Under the pieces are notes generated by a model, which was given only the letters and a program-made list of their open reading frames with translations, had not been told where the DNA came from and ran no database searches. A program made the translations under genes and the position numbers. Of a DNA stretch of 64,000 nt, positions 48,512-56,616 are shown one piece after another (the stretch's first letter is position 1; every line of letters starts with the position of its first letter). The stretch lies in assembly GCA_003669605.1 (NCBI GenBank), contig QWOP01000053.1, positions 124,001-188,000 of the forward strand, in the 5' to 3' direction. The stretch comes from Planctomycetota bacterium. GTDB lineage: Bacteria; Planctomycetota; Planctomycetia; Pirellulales; UBA1268.

Positions 48512-50203
48512 TCAGGATTTGTAGTTGTCGCGGTTGACGTCCGGGACGACCCCCTCGGGGGTCTCATCACTGGCGATATCGAACCATTCCGGCTTGAATT
48601 CGATCCGGGATTTTGCCGCCGGATCATTGAGCGCGATGTTACTCACCAAGGCGATGACCGCATCGGCGATCGCCACCTCCGGCTTGCAGCGGGGCTGATT
48701 CTCGGGATCGGGATTGCGGATGCACCAAGCCCAGTGCTCGAGTTCCTCGGTATAGCCACGGGAAGGGGGAGCCCCTTCGCCGCCGGCCGCACCGCCGGCT
48801 CCGGCTCCGGCCTTGTAGCCACCGCCGCTCTCGGTGGTGTCGAGCGTGGGGGCACCATCCTTCGCCTTGGCGACCGTGACCCGAGTGTCTTTGGCGCTGT
48901 CCTTGTAGAGCATCACCTCCTGCTCACGCTCCAGCACGAGCGTCCCCTTCGTCCCCATCACCACTTCACCGTAATCGCCAAATCCGTTGCCGTTGATGGA
49001 GGAGTAGGTGACGACCACCTTCTTGTTCTTGTCCTCTTCATAGCCCGGAGCGGGATACTCATACATGCAGTAGACGTGGTCGTCGATCTCCCGATCGGCC
49101 GGGAAGATGCTCCGGTTGCCGACCGCGGTCACCGTCAGCGGCTTGACCTTCTTTCCCGCACCATGCATGGCGGAGACGAAGATCCCGGCGGCGTCGAGTT
49201 GGTGACTGCCGAGTTCCGCCATCAGACCGCCCCCGGTCCGGTTCCAGAGACGCCAGCGGATCAGTTCTTCAAGCGGGAGCCGCGTGGAGCCGTCGGGAAG
49301 GGTCATCTGCAGGTACCCAAACTTCGCCGCGTCGAGGTCCTTATCGAGCAGTTGGGCCTCGATTTGGGCGATCTTCTTCTGCAGTCCGTCGATGTCGGCA
49401 GGCTTGGCGTTTTCCAGATCTTTCTGCCAGCCGGCGAGTTTCTTGAGCGATCCCTCGTCGCCGGGCATCGGCGGCTTCCAGGAATCCTTCCCGGGGAGGT
49501 TGCCGCGATGCCATTGAGCGCGGATCGAGTGCAGATCGCCGAGGAGTTTGGCCTGACCGATGGTGTGGACGGCATTGTCGTAAAGAATGCTGTAGTGCCG
49601 CTGGTGACCGGTAGCAAGAATCTTGCCCGTCTCCCGCGAGACCCGCCCCATCTCCTTGCACTCATGGATCGAGTGCCCCATCAACTTCTCGGTGAGCACA
49701 TGCTTGCCGGCCCGCATCGCCTTGATCGATGCCTCGGCGTGGAGGTGGAGCGGAAGGGCGATGACCACCGCCTCGACGCTGGGATCCTCGAGGAGTGCCT
49801 CATAGCGGTCGAAAACCTTGACGTTCTGCCTGGCCTGGTCCTCGCTGGCCCATTTGTACTTGGCGAGCAGTCCCGGACGGGCGGTGTTGGCGCTGGGGCT
49901 GGAGACGTCTCCATGAAATGCCCGAAACTGGTTGTAGGGACGGATGTCGGCGATCGCCACCACTTGGAGGTAGTCGGGGGTGTGGGCTCCAAGGAGCACG
50001 CCCCCCTCGTCGCCGGTGCCAAGGAATCCGACGCGCAGCGGGTTGCCGACACTGCGGCCGTAGCCGAAGTAGAGCGACCCGAGGCCGGCGCCGGAGGCCA
50101 CCCCCGCGGCAAGGGTGCCGGTGAGGAAATCGCGCCGCGTCATGCCGATGACGTCGGAGAAGTTGTCCTTGCCGATCCGCTTCTGGTCTTCACTCAGGTT
50201 CAT
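48512..50203 (-). CDS. Tat-exported GFO/IDH/MocA family oxidoreductase
   Basis: A 563-residue protein with a twin-arginine signal MTRRDFLTGTLAAGVASGAG (about residues 21-40), then the Rossmann domain (RVGFLGTGDEGGVLLGAH) with AVVIALPLHLHAEASIKAMR and GKHVLTEKLMGHS, which supplies the conserved Glu-Lys. The C-terminal alpha/beta domain follows, with LWNRTGGGLMAELGSHQLDAA. A Gly/Ala-rich loop occurs near residue 465. These secreted dehydrogenase-like proteins are expanded in planctomycetes and probably process sugars or inositols. The start overlaps the DoxX gene stop by four bases (ATGA), so the two are co-translated. Substrate unknown. Confidence 0.9.
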   Translation of the reverse strand: MNLSEDQKRIGKDNFSDVIGMTRRDFLTGTLAAGVASGAGLGSLYFGYGRSVGNPLRVGFLGTGDEGGVLLGAHTPDYLQVVAIADIRPYNQFRAFHGDVSSPSANTARPGLLAKYKWASEDQARQNVKVFDRYEALLEDPSVEAVVIALPLHLHAEASIKAMRAGKHVLTEKLMGHSIHECKEMGRVSRETGKILATGHQRHYSILYDNAVHTIGQAKLLGDLHSIRAQWHRGNLPGKDSWKPPMPGDEGSLKKLAGWQKDLENAKPADIDGLQKKIAQIEAQLLDKDLDAAKFGYLQMTLPDGSTRLPLEELIRWRLWNRTGGGLMAELGSHQLDAAGIFVSAMHGAGKKVKPLTVTAVGNRSIFPADREIDDHVYCMYEYPAPGYEEDKNKKVVVTYSSINGNGFGDYGEVVMGTKGTLVLEREQEVMLYKDSAKDTRVTVAKAKDGAPTLDTTESGGGYKAGAGAGGAAGGEGAPPSRGYTEELEHWAWCIRNPDPENQPRCKPEVAIADAVIALVSNIALNDPAAKSRIEFKPEWFDIASDETPEGVVPDVNRDNYKS

Positions 50204-51141
50204 CCGCGCACCTCATCAGGTTTCCGGCCGCAACAACCACCAAGCCGGGATTTCAGGAAACAGGATTTCAGAAAATAGTCGAGACCGCTCCACCCCCCCG
50301 TGGGGAGGCAGGCAATCGCCAGCAAGGCAGTCGCCTCGACCCATTGGTTGTACGTGGGCTGCGCGCCCGCCACCCAGAATGGCTGCGCGGCGAGGATGGT
50401 GGCCAGAAACACCACCCCTCCCATGGCGTTGAATTTCACCAGGAAGCCGAGCACCAAACAGGCGCCGATCGTCACCAGCGACCAACTCACGAACCGGTCG
50501 GCCTTCCAGAGCCGCGGCGGTTCTGCCGACGCTGCCAATTTCGCCCGGCCGGCCGGTGCAATCAGGCCATCCCAGTCGGCCTGGAGTTTCTTGCCGATGG
50601 CGGCAGCGTCTCCCATCCAGCGGGCCGACTTGCCACTGAGTTCCTTCTGCTTTTTCGAGACGCGCTCGCGGGCATAGGGGATCTCGGACGAGGCGGGCGA
50701 CCGCTGGGTCGCGGCCAACCGCTCGACTTGCAGCCGGTAGTCGACAAGGTCTTCCCCCCAGCCGTCGATGGCGTCGTCGAGCATCGCTTCTGCATCCACC
50801 AGTCTCTTCTCGGCGTCGGTCTGCGCGGCAGCGTCGAGCGGAGCGACCTGCTGCCGGCGAGCGAGTTCGCGCCGCCATCCATCGACGACCGTCTGTTTCC
50901 AGGCCGCCGCCACCGTGGCGGTGTCCCCACCACCGACGGCCCCCAACGTGCCGCTCCAGTCGCCGGTCTGCGGGAGATCAGCCCGATAGGTGTCCGCCAG
51001 CGGCCCCACCGCGGCCCTCCGGAAGCCAGCACTCGACCAGGACGGGTCGTGGAGATGGCTCATTCCCTCGAGGAAGAAATGCAGGCCGAGGACGATTCGC
51101 AGAATCGCCAGCGCCGCCACGGCTAACAGACTCGATCGCAT
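50200..51141 (-). CDS. DoxX-like membrane protein with a large inserted domain
   Basis: A 313-residue protein with a DoxX-like arrangement: an N-terminal TM (LAILRIVLGLHFFLEGMSHL) and three more TM segments in the last third (LVTIGACLVLGFLVKFNAMGG, VFLATILAAQPF and ATALLAIACLPTGG). Between TM1 and TM2 is an unusual soluble insert of about 170 residues, rich in Ala/Glu/Lys/Gln and probably helical. A YNQW motif precedes the last TM. DoxX proteins are quinone-linked or redox-partner membrane subunits. The gene is first in a two-gene operon with the Tat-exported oxidoreductase (ATGA overlap), so it may be its membrane redox partner. That link is inferred. Confidence 0.65.
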   Translation of the reverse strand: MRSSLLAVAALAILRIVLGLHFFLEGMSHLHDPSWSSAGFRRAAVGPLADTYRADLPQTGDWSGTLGAVGGGDTATVAAAWKQTVVDGWRRELARRQQVAPLDAAAQTDAEKRLVDAEAMLDDAIDGWGEDLVDYRLQVERLAATQRSPASSEIPYARERVSKKQKELSGKSARWMGDAAAIGKKLQADWDGLIAPAGRAKLAASAEPPRLWKADRFVSWSLVTIGACLVLGFLVKFNAMGGVVFLATILAAQPFWVAGAQPTYNQWVEATALLAIACLPTGGWSGLDYFLKSCFLKSRLGGCCGRKPDEVRG

Positions 51142-51299
51142 CGGTACCCCACCCTCTCAACCTGAGGAAACATTTCCCCCCAATTGAACCATGAAACGCC
51201 TGTTTGGCAAAGATGGTGATCGACTTCCGGCGGTGCCGGATGGCCAGAAGCGGCACTCCGCCCTTGCCATCCGCCCCACGATCCTGCGAAATTCTCGCC

Positions 51300-52268
51300 A
51301 TGCGCATCGTCCTGTGTTACCCCGTTGAGCCCCACCACATCCGCCAGATTCAGGCGGTTGTGCCGGAGGCGGAATTGATCGATGCCGGACAGGAACGGGT
51401 GGCGAGCGAGTTGCCCCTGGCCGAGTTGTTCTGCGGCCACCCCAAGGTGCCGGTACCGTGGGGGGATGTTGTCGCCAATGGTCGCCTGCGCTGGATCCAG
51501 TCGTCGGCCGCCGGGCTCGACCACTGCCTGGTGCCGTCGGTCGTCGCCTCGCCGATCATTGTGACGAGTGCCTCTGGAGTGCTCGCCGATCAGGTGGCGG
51601 AGCATGCCATCGGGCTGGCGATCGCCTGCACCAGGCGGCTGCCGCTGTTTCTCGACCAGCAGGCGCAGGGGGAGTTTGTCCGCCGGCCGACAAAGGATCT
51701 CACCGCCGCCACCGTCGGCATCGTCGGTTTTGGCGGGAATGGGCGGCGGCTGGCACGCGTCCTGGTGCCATTCAACGTCCGGATCCTCGCCACCGACTAC
51801 TTCCCGGTGCGCAAGCCCGAGCATGTCGAGTTTTTAGGCCCCCCCGAGAGCCTCGCCACGATCCTCCCACAGGTCGACATTCTCTTCCTCTGCGCTCCGC
51901 TGACCGCCAGCACGCGCAATCTCCTCGATGCCGCCGCCTTCGCCACGATGAAGCCGGGGGCGATCCTCATCAACATGGCCCGGGGAAAGATGGTCGACGA
52001 GAACGCCCTCGTCGATGCCCTGGAAAGCGGCCATCTCGACTCCGCCGGCCTCGATGTCACCCCCGACGAACCCCCGGCGGCCGAAAGCCGGCTGTGGCGG
52101 GCCCCCCGCCTCATCATCACCCCTCATGTCGGGGGACAATCGTATCGCCGAATTGATGCAATGACCGATTTTTTCTGCGATAATCTCCGTCGTTATCTTG
52201 GGGGGGGACCATTGCTGAACCTGGTCGACAAGCGACTCGGTTTCCCTGAACCGAACGTCGACTGGTGA
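51300..52268 (+). CDS. D-isomer-specific 2-hydroxyacid dehydrogenase family protein
   Basis: A 322-residue NAD(P)-dependent enzyme. The catalytic domain holds SSAAGLDHCLVPSV. The Rossmann domain has VGIVGFGGNGRRLARVL, the active-site Arg in NMARGKMVDENAL, the Glu in DVTPDEPP and the His in TPHVGGQS. Together they give the Arg-Glu-His triad of the family (as in phosphoglycerate or hydroxypyruvate dehydrogenase). The start at 51300 (MRIVLCYPVEPHH) is preferred over 51204. The gene is followed 13 bases later by a protein kinase, an uncommon pair. Substrate not known. Confidence 0.88.
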   Translation: MRIVLCYPVEPHHIRQIQAVVPEAELIDAGQERVASELPLAELFCGHPKVPVPWGDVVANGRLRWIQSSAAGLDHCLVPSVVASPIIVTSASGVLADQVAEHAIGLAIACTRRLPLFLDQQAQGEFVRRPTKDLTAATVGIVGFGGNGRRLARVLVPFNVRILATDYFPVRKPEHVEFLGPPESLATILPQVDILFLCAPLTASTRNLLDAAAFATMKPGAILINMARGKMVDENALVDALESGHLDSAGLDVTPDEPPAAESRLWRAPRLIITPHVGGQSYRRIDAMTDFFCDNLRRYLGGGPLLNLVDKRLGFPEPNVDW

Positions 52269-52281
52269 GCGGAACTGTGCC

Positions 52282-53385
52282 ATGACAACCACGATCTACC
52301 AGGAGGGACGGCCCACCGTGTCGGTGGTCGGTGACGCGGTCACCCGCTGCCCGGATGAACTGCTCGCCCGCTATGGCGAACTGCTCCAGGGGGGCCGGCT
52401 CCACTGGACCGAATACTCCCACCTCGACCGCCGGCTGGGCGCAGGAGGGCAGGGGGTGGTCTTCCTGACCACGCGACGGGGCTCCGATGCCTTTACCGTC
52501 CCGGTGGCGCTGAAGTTCTTCTCGCCGGAGCGCTATGAGTCGGAAAGCCTGTACGACGAGGCGATGGCGCGGATCGCCAAGGTGGCATCCCGGGTGGCGC
52601 AGATCCAACAAGACAACCTCCTCGACGTGCAGAACTTCGTCGAGCAGCGGCGGATCCGGATCATGCAGATGGAGTGGATCGACGGCTACGACCTCTCGCG
52701 GCTTCTCGCTCCAGAACTCCTCAACCGCACCCGCGGCAGTGTCGGCGACGATCGCTGGACCTATCTCAACAACTGCGTCGTCACGGCCGGCCCCCAGCAA
52801 TCCCGGCTCAAACCTGGGGTGGCGATCGCCATCGTGCGGGAGTGCCTGGCGGCGCTGGCGGCGCTGCACCGCGAGGGGATCGTCCACGGCGACATCAAAA
52901 GTTCAAACATCATGGTCAAGCGGACCGGCAACGCGAAGATCATCGACATCGGCTCGGCGGTGGCTCTGGACGACATCCCGCCCAACCGCACCTGCACGCC
53001 CGCGTACGCGGCGCCGGAGGTGCTTGAGGGGAGGGACATCTCGCCCCGGTCCGACCTGGCGAGCCTCGGCTATGTCCTGGTGGAAATGCTCTCCGGCAGG
53101 CCCCCCTTCGCTGGGCTCAACTCCTACGCCGATCTGCTGGAGGCGAAGCGGTCGCTGGCCCACCGTCTGCCGCAGATTCTGCCCTCGGAAGTCAGTTGCA
53201 ACGAACTGCTGATGACCTTCACAAGGCGGATGATTGCAGCCGATCCCAACCGGCGTTTTCCATCCGCCGAGGATGCCGACCTTCTCAAAGAAGGGGCAGC
53301 GAGTTTCCACCGGCAACTGATCGTCGGTGGACTGGCGAGCGAGTATGAAAACGAGATCCGAGCCTGGCTCGATGATCTCGACTGA
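52282..53385 (+). CDS. Serine/threonine protein kinase, non-RD type
   Basis: A 367-residue Hanks-type kinase without a TM domain. It has a G-loop-like LGAGGQGVVFL, Lys78 in VALKFF, and a catalytic loop HGDIKSSN (Asp204). The metal-binding motif is DIG (Asp222, IIDIGSA) instead of DFG, and APE is present (YAAPEVL). The usual Arg before the catalytic Asp is Gly, making it non-RD, so it probably does not need activation-loop phosphorylation. A ~70-residue insert lies between the N-lobe and the catalytic loop. It is co-oriented with the dehydrogenase upstream (13-base gap), which could be its substrate. That is inference. Confidence 0.88.
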   Translation: MTTTIYQEGRPTVSVVGDAVTRCPDELLARYGELLQGGRLHWTEYSHLDRRLGAGGQGVVFLTTRRGSDAFTVPVALKFFSPERYESESLYDEAMARIAKVASRVAQIQQDNLLDVQNFVEQRRIRIMQMEWIDGYDLSRLLAPELLNRTRGSVGDDRWTYLNNCVVTAGPQQSRLKPGVAIAIVRECLAALAALHREGIVHGDIKSSNIMVKRTGNAKIIDIGSAVALDDIPPNRTCTPAYAAPEVLEGRDISPRSDLASLGYVLVEMLSGRPPFAGLNSYADLLEAKRSLAHRLPQILPSEVSCNELLMTFTRRMIAADPNRRFPSAEDADLLKEGAASFHRQLIVGGLASEYENEIRAWLDDLD

Positions 53386-53509
53386 AAGCCCCCCAGAAAT
53401 CGGCCTGGGAAAACCAAAGGCTGGCCTCAAGAGACTGCCTCAAGAGACTGCCTCAAGCGGGGCCGCCGAGCCCGCGGCTTGCACGCCAGGTTTGCCCAGC
53501 AGGGCCCCA

Positions 53510-53534
53510 ACCAAGGACCCCGTCAGGGTCCCAG
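53510..53534 (-). terminator. Possible terminator downstream of tRNA-Asp
   Basis: On the minus strand, 27 bases after the tRNA, GGGACCC-tgac-GGGGTCC forms a GC-rich hairpin. The following TTGGTT tract is only weakly T-rich, so this may instead be a processing or stabilising structure. Confidence 0.35.
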
Positions 53535-53560
53535 GCAATTCAGGATCGCAGGGCGGTCAG

Positions 53561-53634
53561 CGAGGGTGACGGGACTCGAACCCGCGGCCTCCAACGTGAC
53601 AGGCTGGCGCTCTAACCAACTGAGCTACACCCCC
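53561..53634 (-). tRNA. tRNA-Asp (GTC)
   Basis: A full cloverleaf on the minus strand, 74 bases. Acceptor GGGGGTG pairs with CACCCTC (one G-U), discriminator G. D-arm GCTC-AGTTGGTTA-GAGC. Anticodon arm CCAGC-CTGTCAC-GTTGG with anticodon GTC. T-arm GCGGG-TTCGAGT-CCCGT. The CCA end is not encoded. A -10-like TATACT at 53726-53731 on the same strand would give a leader of about 85 bases. Confidence 0.95.
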
Positions 53635-53937
53635 GTGGTTCGCCCCACCGCTCGTCAGGCCCAGCATGATGCCGGCCCTGAAAAAGGATGGTGCGATGGG
53701 ACGGGCTACCGCCTCGCGAGGCATAAGTATACCGACCGCTCCTCGCGCACGGAACCCATCACTTTTTTTCCCTCTTCCAGAGCCTTTCGGCGAGCAATGA
53801 CACCGCCCACCCGCCGGCGGGCGCCGGAGAAATAGTTCTTTCCCCCGCGGCGAAAATCTGCCGCAGGGCTGCTTTCGAGGGAATGCACGGCAGGGAAACT
53901 CATAGCAACCACGCACACACGCCGTCACGGGGAGCCG
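53635..53937. other. Intergenic region with the probable tRNA-Asp promoter (303 bases)
   Basis: No gene. On the minus strand, TATACT (53726-53731) preceded by a GC-rich spacer and a weak -35 (TTCCGT, 17 bases upstream) is a plausible promoter for tRNA-Asp. A long T-rich run near 53763-53770 (plus strand) and GC-rich palindromic stretches surround it. Confidence 0.4.
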
Positions 53938-54918
53938 TCAGAAGATTCCCCGGGTGGGATCAAAGCCTTTCTGCCGGGCGATCTCGAAATCCTGGACGGC
54001 CTGGTCGCCATGCCCGGCCGCCTGGCATGCTTCGGCGCGGTGGTGATGCATCACGGCGAGACCATGCTCGGCCGATCGCAGCCGCTGTTCCAGTTCGCCG
54101 TGGTCGATGCGGCCACGCAACTGAGCAATCCGGCGGCGAAACGACTGCATCCCATCGATCGCCCGGTTGAGATCGTCGATCGCCTCCTGATTCCTGCCGA
54201 GGAGGTGCAAGACGTAGCCCCGGGTATCGAGCAGTTCGGGCGATTCCTCCCCGGTCCGTTCCAGGGCCTGCTCGATGTCGAGCAGTGCTTCCGGGAGTTC
54301 CCGCCCCACAAGGGCTCTGGTGTAGGCCCGCAGATTGAGGGCGTCGGCGTCACCCGGTGCCGCCAGATCGACCACTGCGCCGACATCGGAAAGGGCGGCA
54401 TCAGCCCGCCCCATCACCGTATGGGCCAAGGCCCGCACACGGTGCGGCTGTGGGGACGTGGGAGCCATTGCGGCAGCCCGGTCGGCATCGGCTAGGGCAC
54501 CGACGGCGTCACGGTCTTGGAGGCGGAGCATCGCCCGCATGCAGATCAGACGGGCATCGTCACCATGCCAGGCGATCGCCCGATCGAGATGAGAAATGGC
54601 AGCGGGGATGTCGTCACCGACCTCACGCTCAGCTGCCTGATCCAACGACCATTCGACGACCATCTGCCGCACCGCCGGCATCACCTCGGGAACGACGACG
54701 GTCGGAATCACAGCCCCCGCCATCACCCCCAAAAGCAACCAGCGTTTTAATGTCCCCGCTTTCCGGCGGGGGGCCGTTCCGGCAGCGCTCGTCCCCGGCG
54801 GCACAGGAGCGGTTCCCGTCCTGGGCCGGATGCCGGGCGGAGGGGGAGAAAACCCCTCATGGTCCACGCGCGGCTCGAATTCAGCCGGAATCGGAAATCC
54901 ATCTCGGTCGTAGCGCAT
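53938..54918 (-). CDS. Membrane-anchored tetratricopeptide repeat protein
   Basis: A 326-residue protein. The cytoplasmic N-terminus is Pro-rich (about 1-58) and starts MRYDRDGFPIPAEFEPRVDHEG. One TM segment follows (LKRWLLLGVMAGAVIPTVVV, about 57-76), then TPR repeats over ~95-240. Typical units contain AISHLDRAIAWHGDDARL, AVGALADADRAAAMAPTSP and ALLDIEQALERTGEESPELL. The C-terminal segment adds YVLHLLGRNQEAIDDLNRAI. It likely scaffolds protein complexes at the membrane. It diverges from the small orphan at 55043. No specific role can be given. Confidence 0.8.
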   Translation of the reverse strand: MRYDRDGFPIPAEFEPRVDHEGFSPPPPGIRPRTGTAPVPPGTSAAGTAPRRKAGTLKRWLLLGVMAGAVIPTVVVPEVMPAVRQMVVEWSLDQAAEREVGDDIPAAISHLDRAIAWHGDDARLICMRAMLRLQDRDAVGALADADRAAAMAPTSPQPHRVRALAHTVMGRADAALSDVGAVVDLAAPGDADALNLRAYTRALVGRELPEALLDIEQALERTGEESPELLDTRGYVLHLLGRNQEAIDDLNRAIDGMQSFRRRIAQLRGRIDHGELEQRLRSAEHGLAVMHHHRAEACQAAGHGDQAVQDFEIARQKGFDPTRGIF

Positions 54919-55042
54919 GCCGGCAGATCTCCCTGCTCAAAAACCAGCAACAGAATCAATCGTACTCACCGCGACGGTCGCGGAACAATTGACGGTCTTC
55001 AGGGGGGGGCGTAAGGTGGGCCCAACCGCTGGAGAGCCCGTC

Positions 55043-55369
55043 ATGCCGCTGTTCGAGATTGAAACTGTCGCCCACATCATCATCTCTTGGGCGGCTGACG
55101 AACAGGCGGCCGCCGCCGTCGTCGAAGACGCCTACCCCGGAGAGCGGATCGTGCGGCTCACACGCCGGCCGCGAGACTCGTGGGTGATTTCCAAATCGGC
55201 GCTCGGACTGACCACTTCCACCCAAGATCCATGCAACACCGCGCGGGAGTGCCTCTCGCGGGCCGCTGGCGACAAGGTGCATGCCATCCGGCTCTACATG
55301 CACGAGACTGGCGATGACCTCGAACGGGCCCGCAAGGTGATTGAGTCCAACATGGTTATGGGCTGGTAA
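55043..55369 (+). CDS. Small conserved-looking protein of unknown function
   Basis: A 108-residue acidic alpha/beta protein: MPLFEIETVAHIIISWA at the start, DEQAAAAVVEDAYPGERIVRLTRRPRDSW in the middle, and a C-terminal helix IRLYMHETGDDLERARKVIESNM. The start at 55043 is preferred to 54917 because it has GGAGAG seven bases upstream and the upstream residues look random. Coding is supported by codon bias and the clean start. Family not recognised; size suggests a soluble regulatory or accessory protein. Its 3' end overlaps the convergent esterase-like gene by 14 bases. Confidence 0.6.
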   Translation: MPLFEIETVAHIIISWAADEQAAAAVVEDAYPGERIVRLTRRPRDSWVISKSALGLTTSTQDPCNTARECLSRAAGDKVHAIRLYMHETGDDLERARKVIESNMVMGW

Positions 55370-56528
55370 CAGGCGTCTGCTCGTCGGTTGAACGAAGCAC
55401 AAACGCGGCGAGTTGGTTGGGGGTCCCCAGCCCACCGTTATCGACCACCCCCAGCAGCGCCCGGCCGCCACCAGCCAATTCCGGCCCCAGGCAGAGCCCT
55501 TCGAGGTTGGTCCCGAGCGCCCCTTCCCAGAGCAGTTGCTTCGCAACCGGATCGACCGCGGTCAGGTCGCGTTCGACGCCCGAGATGTCGCTGGCGGATG
55601 TTGTGTCGACCAGGTAGATCCGGCTTGAGAAGGGGGGCAAACCGCCGCCGGCGCTCCGCTCCAAGAGCAGTAACCTTCCCTCCCCCAAGGCGACCAACGC
55701 CACCAACCCGGAATAGAGCGGTGCATCGACGATCCTGATAAATCCGTGGGGCGGATCGACCGCGTAGGCGACCTGGAGCGGACCGGGTGCTTTGTTGGTG
55801 ACGTCGACTTTCACTCTGCTCGTCCCTTCGACTGCGACAGCAGCGGTATCGAGCCGAACGAGCCTCACGACTCCGCCCCGGCCCTCCGCCACCTCCGGCC
55901 CATCCTCCTCGAGCGGTTCCTCATTGGCGGTCCACAGGTATCGGCCGTCAGGATCGAGGGCGAGCCCCTCGAGACCACGGTTGGGGCGCCGCGAGCGGAA
56001 GACCTCCGGCAGCGGTAGCAGCCCCTCGAGTTGGCCTCCCGGGAACCTGGCAATCCGGACCGCCGGCGTGTCCTCCTCACAGAGGAACAGTCGGCGTGTT
56101 CCGTCGGACTCTGGGCCCGCGGCGGCAATGTCCTCGTAGTCGTGTGCCGCTGAAACGGTCACCACCTTGGTGTCACGGATCTCCGTCGGCGTTCCATCCT
56201 CGCCGAGTTCAACTGTCAGCAGCAGAATCCGATCGCTGTTGTCGAGGACCGCCGCATACCTCGCTCCACCGAGCCAGGTGATGCCGCTGAGCCCGGTGAC
56301 CCCCACCGAGGTGCTGGGACTGGTAGTCCGGGCCGTGGCGGGAAGGGGCTCAAGCCCGCGGTGCACAATCGTCCAGTTCGCTGGGCCAGCCGCCTGACAG
56401 CAGACCGGCAGCGACACCAGCACAAGCCCCGCCCGCAGCAACACCCAGCCAGCGACCGTCACACACCGCTTGCCCCAACCACACGACGGCGATGGAAAGC
56501 AGAGCGGCTGGTGCTGGATGGATCCCAT
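55356..56528 (-). CDS. Secreted phytase-like esterase domain protein
   Basis: A 390-residue protein with an N-terminal signal (VAGWVLLRAGLVLVSLPVCCQAA). It carries the 'esterase-like activity of phytase' beta-propeller family: GVTGLSGITWLGGARYAAVLDNSDRI, RGLEGLALDPDGRYLWTANEEP, GRLLLLERSAGGGLPPF and NLEGLCLGPELAGGGRALLGVVDN. Repeated 'LxGLxLxP' blades and acidic Asn/Asp/Glu pockets support this. Real activity may be phosphoesterase or plain binding. Exported enzymes of this type could release phosphate. Convergent with the small gene to its left (14-base overlap). Confidence 0.75.
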   Translation of the reverse strand: MGSIQHQPLCFPSPSCGWGKRCVTVAGWVLLRAGLVLVSLPVCCQAAGPANWTIVHRGLEPLPATARTTSPSTSVGVTGLSGITWLGGARYAAVLDNSDRILLLTVELGEDGTPTEIRDTKVVTVSAAHDYEDIAAAGPESDGTRRLFLCEEDTPAVRIARFPGGQLEGLLPLPEVFRSRRPNRGLEGLALDPDGRYLWTANEEPLEEDGPEVAEGRGGVVRLVRLDTAAVAVEGTSRVKVDVTNKAPGPLQVAYAVDPPHGFIRIVDAPLYSGLVALVALGEGRLLLLERSAGGGLPPFSSRIYLVDTTSASDISGVERDLTAVDPVAKQLLWEGALGTNLEGLCLGPELAGGGRALLGVVDNGGLGTPNQLAAFVLRSTDEQTPVTSP

Positions 56529-56616
56529 CGCCGGAGTATAGGGAGTCGTCGTCGGCCGCGAGGAGTGATCCGGGGATCAGCCGCGGGATCGCTTGAGGCC
56601 GAAAGAGGAGTGGGTG

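Noticed and set aside
48167-50278. A 703-codon plus-strand open frame over the GFO/IDH/MocA gene
   Set aside because: Antisense to a gene with a Tat signal and Rossmann motifs; shadow frame.
54917-55042. A longer start for the small orphan gene
   Set aside because: The upstream residues overlap the divergent TPR gene start and lack an RBS, while 55043 has one.
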